Shown: piece by piece, positions 1 to 4,895 of the stretch
Numbering within the stretch: position 1 is the stretch's first letter
How the letters are laid out: each line of letters begins with the position of its first letter
The notes under the pieces: model-generated
The model's database searches: none
What the model saw: only the letters and a program-made list of their open reading frames with translations
What the model was told of the DNA's origin: nothing
Assembly: GCA_964508185.1 (NCBI GenBank)
Contig: CAZDSS010000149.1
Location: forward strand, 1-5,318
Length of the DNA: 5,318 nt
From: CAZDSS01 sp964508185
Lineage (GTDB): Bacteria; Pseudomonadota; Alphaproteobacteria; Sphingomonadales; Govanellaceae
Direction of reading: 5' to 3'
Translations under genes and position numbers: made by a program

Positions 1-142
1 GGCCGGAGCCGTCGTCGGTGTCGCCGATATACATGCCCGGCCGCTTGCGCACCGCGTCCAGCCCGCGCAGCACCTTGATGGAATCCGCGCCGTAGGAGTT
101 CCCGTTGTCGCCATTGGTCCGGTCTTGGTGATCCTGGGTCAT
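1..142 (-). CDS. gyrB: DNA gyrase subunit B, N-terminal fragment (runs off the window)
   Basis: This is the start of the ATPase subunit of DNA gyrase, the type II topoisomerase that introduces negative supercoils using ATP. Only 47 complete codons are visible. After a polar lead of about 15 residues, the family block runs from about residue 17 to 47 and includes SIKVLRGLDAVRKRPGMYIG followed by DTDDGSG. This is the near-invariant opening of the GHKL ATPase domain. The ATP-hydrolysing glutamate and the rest of the protein lie outside the window. The ATG at 142-140 is chosen because the lead-in length fits GyrB; only a weak AGAG-like ribosome-binding sequence precedes it. The gene starts 43 nt after the recF stop with no terminator between, so co-transcription with recF is likely, as in the common dnaA-dnaN-recF-gyrB order. 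The identification is secure. Confidence 0.96.
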   Translation of the reverse strand, partial: MTQDHQDRTNGDNGNSYGADSIKVLRGLDAVRKRPGMYIGDTDDGSG

Positions 143-185
143 GTTCTCTGCAAGGTCCTCAAAACTGGGATGATGCGCCGGACGA

Positions 186-1376
186 TCAGTCCTCGGGCGT
201 CACCGTCCCCGAAAAAATCGAATAGAACTGCGCCTGCCCGTCGAGGGGCGCGAACAGCGCGCGGTCGGTGCCGGTCATGAAGGCCTGGGCGCCGAGCGCC
301 AGCAGTTCCTCGAACAGGGCGGCCCGCCGCCGGGCATCGAGATGCGCCGCCACCTCGTCGAGGAGCATCACCGGCGGCACCCCCGTCTCGGCCCGCGTGA
401 GACGCGCCGCGGCGAGCGTGATGCCGATGAGCAGGGCCTTCTGCTCCCCCGTGGAGCAAAGCTCGGCCGGCATGTTCTTGCCGCAATGGGTGACCCGAAG
501 GTCCGCAAGATGCGGCCCGTCTCCGGCCCGCCCCATGGCGGCATCCCGCGCCCGGCCCGCCGCAAGGCGGTGCCTGAACCGGTCCTCGGCCTCGACCGCC
601 GGGACCGCGGCGAGATCCGCTTCCAGCGTCCCCTCAAGGGCGAGATCGGCCCGCGGAAAGACCCCGCCGGACATCTCGATCGCGGCCTTGAGGCGCGCGA
701 GGGATTCAAGCCGCGCCGCCGCCACGGCGACCCCGTGTTCCGCCATGCGCTGCTCCAGCGCCGCGAGCCAGGCCGCATCCGGCCGGTCCATGGCGAGGAC
801 CCGGTTGCGCTCCCGCATGGCCCGCTCGTAGCCCGCCGTCTCCCGCCCGTGGGCGGGATGGAGCGCCATCACCAGCCGGTCGAAGAAGCGGCGGCGGCCG
901 CTCGCCCCCTCGATGAACAGCCGGTCCATCTGCGGGGTGAGCCAGCTGATGCGCAGGATCTCGGCGAGCGTGGGCGCCGTGGCGCTCGCGCCATCCACAT
1001 GAACGACCCTTCGATCGCTCGCGCCCGCTTCGCCGTCCCCTTCCCGGGGCTCGATCCCGGTGCCGACCCTGACCTCGCCGCGGGGCGTCTCGACCGTCGC
1101 CGCCACCGCCCAGCGGGCGGCGCCCATGCGCGTCACCTCGCCGAGCTTCGCCCCCCGCAGGCCGCGCCCCGGAGCGAGATAGGAGATCGCCTCCAGGAGG
1201 TTGGTCTTGCCCGCGCCGTTCTCGCCCGTGAGCACCACGGGACCCGGCCGCGGGTCGAGGACCGCCCGGCCATAGTTGCGGAAATCACTGACCGTGAGCC
1301 GGGTGATCGCCGATAACATGGCCGGTCGCTCCAGAAAGGCGGGGGTTGAGGCCCGCAATTGGACGCCGAATGCCAT
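186..1376 (-). CDS. recF: DNA replication and repair protein RecF
   Basis: RecF is an SMC/ABC-like ATPase that binds gapped DNA and, with RecO and RecR, helps load RecA in recombinational gap repair. The 396-residue product is close to the usual RecF length of 360-400. Visible motifs, in order: the N-terminal DFRNY block at residues 31-35; Walker A GENGAGKTN at 51-59 (Lys57); the RRRFFDRLV region at 161-169; GPHLADL at 287-293; the ABC signature-like CSTGEQKALLIGI at 307-319; and Walker B PVMLLDEVAAHLD at 335-347 with Asp340 and Glu341. No frame break is seen. Two starts are possible. ATG 1376 has GGAGG only 3 nt upstream and begins 11 nt after the dnaN stop. ATG 1319 has GGAG 9 nt upstream and would give 377 residues beginning MLSAITRL, nearer the conserved core. 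The longer form is given; the start is uncertain. The tight spacing implies translation from the same message as the upstream fusion gene. Confidence 0.97.
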   Translation of the reverse strand: MAFGVQLRASTPAFLERPAMLSAITRLTVSDFRNYGRAVLDPRPGPVVLTGENGAGKTNLLEAISYLAPGRGLRGAKLGEVTRMGAARWAVAATVETPRGEVRVGTGIEPREGDGEAGASDRRVVHVDGASATAPTLAEILRISWLTPQMDRLFIEGASGRRRFFDRLVMALHPAHGRETAGYERAMRERNRVLAMDRPDAAWLAALEQRMAEHGVAVAAARLESLARLKAAIEMSGGVFPRADLALEGTLEADLAAVPAVEAEDRFRHRLAAGRARDAAMGRAGDGPHLADLRVTHCGKNMPAELCSTGEQKALLIGITLAAARLTRAETGVPPVMLLDEVAAHLDARRRAALFEELLALGAQAFMTGTDRALFAPLDGQAQFYSIFSGTVTPED

Positions 1377-1387
1377 GATCCTCCGGA

Positions 1388-2404
1388 TCAGACCCGCATC
1401 GGCATCAAGACGTAAAGGGCGTTGCTGCTTCCGGTCTCGGTGACAAGCGTCGGCGAGGCGGCGTCCGCCAGCTGCACGCGCACCAGCTCGCCATCGATCT
1501 GGGCGAGGATGTCAAGGAGATAGCGGGCATTGAAGCCGATCTCCATGGGCGCGCCCTCGTAGGTCACCGCCAGCTCCTCGGTGGCGGTGCCGCTGTCCGG
1601 GCTCATGACCGAGAGCACCATCCGTCCCTGGTCGAGGCTGAGCTTCACCGAACGGGTCTTGTCCGTCGAAATGGTGGACACACGATCCACCGCCTCGGCG
1701 AAGAGCTTGGCGTCCACTTCCAGGGTCTTGTCGTTGGACGTCGGGATCACCCGGGTATAGTCGGGGAAGGTGCCGTCGATGAGCTTCGAGGTGAGGACCG
1801 CGCCGTCGAAGGAGAAGCGGATCTTGGTATCCGACAGGGCGATGCCGATGGTGCTGTCGGTCTCGTCGATGAGCTTGCGGAGCTCGTTCACCGTCTTGCG
1901 CGGCACGATGATGCCCGGCATGCCGCGGGAGCCGTCCGGCGCCTCAAGCTCGACCCGCGCCAGGCGATGGCCGTCGGTGGCGACCGCGCGCAGCTGGCCG
2001 TCGGTCACGTGGAAATAGATGCCGTTCAGGTAATAGCGGGTCTCTTCCGTCGAGACCGCGAACCGCGTCTTGTCGATGAGCTGCTTCAGTTCCGCCGCAT
2101 GGAGCGTGAACTGGTGCGGCAGGTCGCCCGCAGCCATTTCCGGGAAGTCGCTGGACGGAAGGCAGGCGAGCGTGAAGCGGGACCGGCCGGCGGAAAGATG
2201 CAGGCGCTGGTCGTCGCCGGAATAGGCCAGTTCCACCTCGGCCCCGTCCGGAATCTTGCGCACGATGTCGTGCATGGTATGGGCCGGGGCGGTAATGGCG
2301 CCGGGCACGGAAATGGAGGCCTGGACCCCCTCGACGATGGCGAGATCGAGGTCGGTCGCGGTAAGGCTCAGGCTGCCATCGACCGTCTCCAGCCGCACGT
2401 TGGA
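1388..2404 (-). other. dnaN: DnaN-derived segment of the fusion (beta clamp lacking its N-terminus)
   Basis: Beta sliding clamp portion, which in intact form is a ring-shaped dimer that tethers DNA polymerase III to DNA. Fusion residues about 346-438 are the remainder of clamp domain 1 (SLSLTATDLDL, then APAHTMHDIVRKIPDGAEVE). Domain 2 lies at about 439-566 (YYLNGIYFHV, ATDGHRLARVE, GTFPDYTRVIP) and domain 3 at about 567-679, ending in the canonical YVLMPMRV. Hydrophobic-pocket residues used by polymerase and other clamp partners lie in the GTFPDY and C-terminal MPMR parts and are present. The first strand, helix and part of the second strand of domain 1 are absent, which should damage the head-to-tail dimer ring. 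Domain borders are scaled from E. coli DnaN and are approximate. Confidence 0.95.
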
Positions 2405-3427
2405 CACGATGCGGCGGGCGAGAAACTCCATGACCTCGCCCGGGATCTCGACCCCGCGCAGGAGCTCCGCCTTCTGATGCAGGATGCCGAGGCGGAGCTC
2501 GTAGTCCGTCGGATGAATGTCGGCGACGAGCCCCCAGCCGAGGCGGGAGCGGATCCGCTCCTCGATCCCCTCGAGGTCCGAGGGCGAGCGGTCGGCGGAG
2601 ATCACCACCTGCCGGTGATGGTCGATGAGCGCGTTGAAGGTGTGGAAGAACTCCTCCTGGGTCGAGTTCTTGTGGGCGATGAACTGCACGTCGTCGATCA
2701 TCAGCACGTCCACCGCGCGGAAGCGCTGCTTGAAGGCCATGGTGTCCTTGTAGCGAAGCGCGCTGATGAACTGGTACATGAACTTTTCCGCCGACATGTA
2801 GATGACGCTGCGCTTCGGATCGCGGCGCCGGATATGCCAGGCGATGGCGTGCATGAGATGGGTCTTGCCGAGGCCCACCCCGCCATGGAGGAACAAGGGG
2901 TTGAAATTGACCGCGCTGCTGTCGGCCACCCGCCGCGCCGCCGCATAGGCGAGCTCGTTGGACTTGCCGACCACGAAATCCTCGAAGGTGAAGCGGGCGT
3001 CAAGCGGCGCCCCGAACTCGCTCATGTCGTCCGGATCGGCGACGCTCGCGGGCACCGTCGCAGGCACCGTCGCGGCCGCCGCCATCACGCGCTCCCGCTG
3101 GGGCGCGTCATGGGATGCGGCGAATCCGGGCACGGCTTCCGCCCCTGCCGCAGCGCCCGCCGCCGCGGCCGCCCTGATGGGCGACGCGACGCGAATCTCC
3201 ACCGTGCTGATCTCCGGATTCTCGGTCGCCCAGAGATCGCGGATGCGATCCACATAGTGGGACTGCACCCAGTCGCGCATGAAGCGCGTGGGCACCGCGA
3301 TCTGCACGCGGTCGCCCTCGATGTTCACAAGGGACAGCGGCTTCAGCCAGCTGTTGTAGGCGGCGTCCCCGAACTCCGACCGGAGCCGCCCCTGCACCCG
3401 TCCCCATTGTGCTTCCAGATCACTCAT
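1388..3427 (-). CDS. dnaA'-'dnaN: In-frame fusion of truncated DnaA (domains I-III) to N-truncated DnaN (beta clamp)
   Basis: One uninterrupted 679-codon frame joins two genes that are normally separate. Residues 1-345 are the replication initiator DnaA as far as sensor II. Residues from about 342 to 679 are the DNA polymerase III sliding clamp from about its residue 31 to its normal C-terminus. The start at ATG 3427 (MSDLEAQWGRV) is typical of alphaproteobacterial DnaA, with a GAGGAA ribosome-binding sequence directly upstream. The frame also stays open upstream to 3934, but that part overlaps the rhodanese gene in another frame and resembles nothing. Missing are the end of the AAA+ lid and DNA-binding domain IV of DnaA (133 residues follow the equivalent arginine in E. 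coli), the intergenic spacer, and the dnaN start with about 31 clamp residues. No separate dnaN start exists; the first Met in the clamp part (residue 385) has no ribosome-binding sequence. As a sole copy it should not supply normal initiator or clamp function. A deletion or assembly artefact is likelier than a working fusion. Confidence 0.9.
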   Translation of the reverse strand: MSDLEAQWGRVQGRLRSEFGDAAYNSWLKPLSLVNIEGDRVQIAVPTRFMRDWVQSHYVDRIRDLWATENPEISTVEIRVASPIRAAAAAGAAAGAEAVPGFAASHDAPQRERVMAAAATVPATVPASVADPDDMSEFGAPLDARFTFEDFVVGKSNELAYAAARRVADSSAVNFNPLFLHGGVGLGKTHLMHAIAWHIRRRDPKRSVIYMSAEKFMYQFISALRYKDTMAFKQRFRAVDVLMIDDVQFIAHKNSTQEEFFHTFNALIDHHRQVVISADRSPSDLEGIEERIRSRLGWGLVADIHPTDYELRLGILHQKAELLRGVEIPGEVMEFLARRIVSNVRLETVDGSLSLTATDLDLAIVEGVQASISVPGAITAPAHTMHDIVRKIPDGAEVELAYSGDDQRLHLSAGRSRFTLACLPSSDFPEMAAGDLPHQFTLHAAELKQLIDKTRFAVSTEETRYYLNGIYFHVTDGQLRAVATDGHRLARVELEAPDGSRGMPGIIVPRKTVNELRKLIDETDSTIGIALSDTKIRFSFDGAVLTSKLIDGTFPDYTRVIPTSNDKTLEVDAKLFAEAVDRVSTISTDKTRSVKLSLDQGRMVLSVMSPDSGTATEELAVTYEGAPMEIGFNARYLLDILAQIDGELVRVQLADAASPTLVTETGSSNALYVLMPMRV
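2393..2404 (-). other. dnaA/dnaN fusion junction (shared Ser-Asn-Val-Arg codons)
   Basis: The minus strand reads TCC AAC GTG CGG here, encoding Ser342-Arg345. DnaA proteins have SNVRELEGAL at sensor II, and alphaproteobacterial DnaN proteins have a similar LSNV stretch near residue 31. Protein similarity switches from DnaA to DnaN exactly across this motif, with no residues that belong to neither. The codon phase of the motif is the same in both genes, so a join anywhere inside it automatically keeps the frame. Direct observation: the switch point. Inference: the parental genes shared roughly 10-15 nt here. Confidence 0.85.
3051..3073 (-). repeat. 12-bp tandem duplication inside the DnaA linker
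   Basis: Two copies of an 11-nt word (plus-strand ggcaccgtcgc at 3051-3061 and 3063-3073) lie with a 12-nt period. They encode TVPATVPA at fusion residues 120-127, inside the Ala/Pro-rich domain II linker. Length variation in this linker is tolerated in DnaA proteins, so the repeat is probably a harmless in-frame slippage product. Confidence 0.6.
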
Positions 3428-3552
3428 TTCCTCGCCCCGAAATCCCGTCCTGCCCGGGCCGCCGTCATGCGGCCTCCGCCGGATCCGGCGCTCCCCCCGC
3501 GTCCCGCTCCATGAGCGAAGGACGCCGGCGCCCCGGCCCCGTCCCGATCCGC
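3428..3552 (-). promoter_or_regulatory. Spacer between rhodanese and dnaA, with dnaA ribosome-binding site
   Basis: A GC-rich 125-nt spacer holding the dnaA ribosome-binding sequence (GAGGAA directly before ATG 3427; GGACGGG further upstream). A perfect 14-nt palindrome, cgccggatccggcg, lies at 3477-3490; as RNA it would form a short hairpin with no following U-run, so it is not a standard terminator. No convincing -10/-35 pair or DnaA box was seen. dnaA is therefore probably transcribed through from the rhodanese gene, unless a GC-rich promoter is hidden here. Confidence 0.4.
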
Positions 3553-3972
3553 CTATTGCTGGATCCAGGGCAGGCGGTCGGCCTTCCAGCCATTGACGGA
3601 ACCACGATGACGGCTGGCGTCGGGATCCCCCTCGAAGCCGCCCGCGATGTTGTAGCAGGCCTTGTAGCCCTGCGCGGACATGGCTATCGCCGCAGCCCGC
3701 GAGCGGGCGCCCGAACGGCAGAGAAAATAGATGGGCGCATCGGGATCGGCGGCGACCGCCGCCACCTGCCGCTCGAACTCGGCGTTGCGCTGCATCTCGG
3801 GGTAGATCTGCCAGGAAATCAGGGCCGGCTGCTTGCCGATGCTGCTGAGATCCGGAATGCCCACGAAGGCCCATTCGGGCTGCGTCCGCACATCCACAAG
3901 CAAGGCGTTGGGGTTTTCCCGCAGCGCGGCCCAAGCCTCCTCGGGCGATACATCACCAGCATAATTGCTCAT
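3553..3972 (-). CDS. Single-domain rhodanese-like protein
   Basis: A 139-residue single-domain rhodanese, a small cytoplasmic sulfurtransferase fold that carries persulfide on an active-site cysteine. Visible family features: the N-terminal SPEEAWAAL helix at residues 9-17; LLVDVRTQPEWAFVG at 24-38 (the DVRT-PEW motif); the active-site loop CRSGARS at 85-91 with Cys85; and the C-terminal NIAGGFEGDPD followed by GSVNGWKADRLPW, common in small proteobacterial rhodaneses. The intact cysteine loop predicts an active transferase rather than an inactive relative; the acceptor cannot be read from sequence. ATG 3972 is chosen because AGGAG lies about 7 nt upstream and the rhodanese fold starts right after it. 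Longer in-frame starts (up to 4038) lack this support. It sits between rpsT and dnaA, 125 nt upstream of dnaA on the same strand, and may share its message. Family assignment is firm; the physiological role is unknown. Confidence 0.95.
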   Translation of the reverse strand: MSNYAGDVSPEEAWAALRENPNALLVDVRTQPEWAFVGIPDLSSIGKQPALISWQIYPEMQRNAEFERQVAAVAADPDAPIYFLCRSGARSRAAAIAMSAQGYKACYNIAGGFEGDPDASRHRGSVNGWKADRLPWIQQ

Positions 3973-4008
3973 GCCATTCTCCTGATCGGCCATCATGAGG
4001 GCCTCCCG

Positions 4009-4034
4009 CCCGGGCGGTCTCGCCACCCGGGCGG
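4009..4034. repeat. 9-bp direct repeat in the rhodanese leader
   Basis: The word cccgggcgg occurs at 4009-4017 and again at 4026-4034, 17 nt apart. The first copy is part of a perfect 12-nt palindrome (4006-4017). It lies about 35-60 nt upstream of the rhodanese ATG. It could be an operator-like element or just GC-rich sequence; no known binding motif was recognised. Confidence 0.35.
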
Positions 4035-4261
4035 ACATTCCAAACGGCTACATCACCGGACCGAACGATTACCGCCGGAGGACCCCGGGGCGCAGGGCGC
4101 CGCAGACGACGACCCTTGGCTCGCAGTCCCCTTCTGGTCCCGCGCGAGATCTACCGGGAGCCGCTCGCTCCAACATCAATTCCGTGAGGTGGCTAGCCTA
4201 GCGAGGGTCGGCTTCAGAAACAATAGGACCGAAGGAGGAACGGCGCGAAAAAAGGGCTTGT

Positions 4262-4317
4262 AGTATACCGGGTTATCTCGACCCACCAGATATGGTGTTG
4301 CTGGCGGCGAATTGCAA
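4262..4317 (-). promoter_or_regulatory. Candidate promoter region for the rhodanese/dnaA transcript
   Basis: Two weak sigma70-like options on the minus strand. TATACT (4262-4267) is a good -10 element but has no matching -35 at 16-18 nt. TTGCAA (4312-4317) is spaced 17 nt from CATATC (4289-4294), a fair -35 with a poor -10. The patch is AT-richer than its surroundings and lies just downstream of the rpsT terminator, where a new promoter is expected. Either would give a leader of roughly 280-310 nt before the rhodanese start. Confidence 0.35.
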
Positions 4318-4363
4318 ACTGCGGCCATGCGACGGCCGCAACGGGGCGTGGCCCGCGGACGCC

Positions 4364-4400
4364 AAAAACGGAAACGGCCATACCCGCCGGGCATGGCCGT
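4364..4400 (-). terminator. Rho-independent terminator of rpsT
   Basis: On the minus strand ACGGCCAT (4400-4393) pairs perfectly with ATGGCCGT (4381-4374), an 8-bp stem extended by three more C-G pairs inside after one mismatch. It is followed by TTTCCGTTTTT (4374-4364), a T-rich tract. It begins 63 nt after the rpsT stop, so it should end the rpsT transcript and separate it from the rhodanese/dnaA unit. Confidence 0.85.
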
Positions 4401-4463
4401 CTTCAAAGGCTGCCGAAGCTCTGCCGCGACTCGTCGAATCGGGTCGCGACGGAGACCGAGGCC

Positions 4464-4730
4464 TCAGGCGCTGAGCGCCTTGATTCGCTTCGCGAGGCGC
4501 GAGACCTTCCGCGCCGCGGTGTTCTTGTGCAGCACACCCTTGGTGGCGCCGCGCATGATTTCGGGCTGCGCAACCTTCAGGGCCGCTTCCGCCGCCGCCA
4601 CGTCGCCGCTCTTGATCGCTTCCTCAACCTTGCGCACGAAGGTGCGCACGCGGCTCAGCCGGTTGCGGTTGATGCTGGTGCGCCGCGCGGTGCTGCGGAT
4701 GCGCTTCTTGGCCTGCGGTGTATTCGCCAT
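4464..4730 (-). CDS. rpsT: 30S ribosomal protein S20
   Basis: S20 is a primary 16S rRNA-binding protein of the small ribosomal subunit, a three-helix bundle needed for proper 30S assembly. The 88-residue product matches the usual length. It has the signature N-terminus MANTPQAKKRIR, a very basic composition, and the conserved C-terminal GVLHKNTAARKVSRLAKRIK. The ATG at 4730-4728 is supported by AAGGA at 4741-4737, 6 nt upstream. The gene stands alone between its own promoter (4817-4845) and terminator (4364-4400). Its position just upstream of the dnaA region, after an enoyl-CoA hydratase, is the usual order in Hyphomicrobiales. The leader can fold over the ribosome-binding site, which would suit autogenous control such as is known for S20 in E. 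coli; that link is inference. Confidence 0.98.
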   Translation of the reverse strand: MANTPQAKKRIRSTARRTSINRNRLSRVRTFVRKVEEAIKSGDVAAAEAALKVAQPEIMRGATKGVLHKNTAARKVSRLAKRIKALSA

Positions 4731-4732
4731 GG

Positions 4733-4780
4733 CTTGTCCTTAAACGTCGGTTTTCTGAATAGCCTTATACAAGGGACAAG
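4733..4780 (-). promoter_or_regulatory. Possible leader hairpin covering the rpsT ribosome-binding site
   Basis: In the rpsT mRNA leader CUUGUCC (4780-4774) is exactly complementary to GGACAAG (4739-4733), a 7-bp stem with a 34-nt loop. The second arm includes the GGA of the AAGGA Shine-Dalgarno sequence (4741-4737). Pairing would hide the ribosome-binding site of the S20 gene. Only the complementarity is seen; regulation is inferred. Confidence 0.35.
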
Positions 4781-4816
4781 GGCCGCGCCATGAGCGCAGC
4801 CCCGACATGGTTGAGG

Positions 4817-4845
4817 CTTATACCCGCGCGCGCTCCCCCGGTCAA
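4817..4845 (-). promoter_or_regulatory. Sigma70-type promoter of rpsT
   Basis: On the minus strand TTGACC (4845-4840) and TATAAG (4822-4817) are separated by exactly 17 nt. Each matches its consensus at five of six bases. The predicted transcription start near 4810 gives a leader of about 80 nt before the rpsT ATG. A second TATAAG at 4769-4764 has no acceptable -35. This is the best promoter in the window, as expected for a ribosomal protein gene. Confidence 0.75.
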
Positions 4846-4867
4846 CAGGGGAGAACGCGGGATTTGC

Positions 4868-4885
4868 CGCCCGGTTGGCCGGGCG
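4868..4885 (-). terminator. Hairpin after the enoyl-CoA hydratase gene (possible terminator)
   Basis: A perfect 7-bp inverted repeat (CGCCCGG / CCGGGCG) with a 4-nt loop lies 10 nt after the hydratase stop and before the rpsT promoter. No T-run follows on the minus strand, so it is not a classical intrinsic terminator. It may protect the 3' end or act with Rho. Confidence 0.4.
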
Positions 4886-4895
4886 CGACATGTCC

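Larger units (their letters stand above)
2393..3427 (-). other. dnaA: DnaA-derived segment of the fusion (domains I-III, no domain IV)
   Basis: Chromosomal replication initiator portion, fusion residues 1-345. Domain I (about 1-80, with W8, the SWLKPL segment and FMRDWVQSHY) is the self-association and helicase-contact module. Domain II (about 81-140) is a low-complexity Ala-rich linker. The AAA+ domain III begins near 141 (the FTFEDFVVGKSN box). It has Walker A GGVGLGKTH (K188), Walker B VLMIDDVQF (D245, D246), sensor I at ISADR (276-280), the box VII arginine finger in RIRSRLGWGL (R295), and the sensor II arginine in SNVR (R345). In intact DnaA, SNVR is followed by ELEGAL and then domain IV with its helix-turn-helix and DnaA signature. 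Here the next residues are LETVDGSLSL, which are DnaN. By family knowledge, this product could bind ATP but not DnaA boxes. Confidence 0.95.
3973..4463. other. 491-nt gene-free region between rpsT and the rhodanese gene
   Basis: No open frame here resembles a protein; short frames on both strands run through the rpsT terminator or lack ribosome-binding sites. From high to low coordinates it holds: the rpsT 3' untranslated segment with two GANTC sites (4428-4432 and 4436-4440), the rpsT terminator (4364-4400), a 7-bp-stem hairpin at 4320-4340, an AT-richer patch at about 4220-4320 with candidate promoters, and a GC-rich tail with a short direct repeat before the rhodanese start. The best DnaA-box resemblance is gttatctcg at 4272-4280, a poor match, so there is no sequence support for an origin here. 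Confidence 0.6.

Noticed and set aside
342..1316. 324-codon plus-strand open frame antisense to recF
   Set aside because: Shadow of recF in high-GC sequence; no recognisable motif, while recF on the minus strand has all expected ATPase motifs.
1967..3514. 515-codon plus-strand open frame antisense to dnaA/dnaN
   Set aside because: Its composition is that of a complementary-strand shadow (His/Arg/Gly/Val rich), with no domain pattern; the opposite strand encodes clear DnaA and DnaN motifs along the whole length.
3428..3934. Open frame continuing upstream of the dnaA ATG for 169 codons
   Set aside because: It overlaps the rhodanese gene in a different frame, has Arg/Gly-rich low-complexity content typical of high-GC shadow frames, and the DnaA N-terminus with ribosome-binding sequence starts cleanly at 3427.
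3409..4263. 284-codon plus-strand open frame across the rhodanese gene and spacer
   Set aside because: Antisense to the rhodanese, whose catalytic loop is intact; no ribosome-binding site or family resemblance.
4320..4340. Hairpin (7-bp stem, 7-nt loop) as a second rpsT terminator
   Set aside because: No T-run follows on the minus strand and a complete terminator already lies just upstream at 4364-4400.
4176..4406. 76-codon minus-strand open frame upstream of the rhodanese
   Set aside because: It begins inside the rpsT terminator hairpin, lacks a ribosome-binding site and resembles nothing.
4764..4769. Second TATAAG as an rpsT promoter
   Set aside because: No acceptable -35 at 16-18 nt; the element at 4817-4845 is far better.
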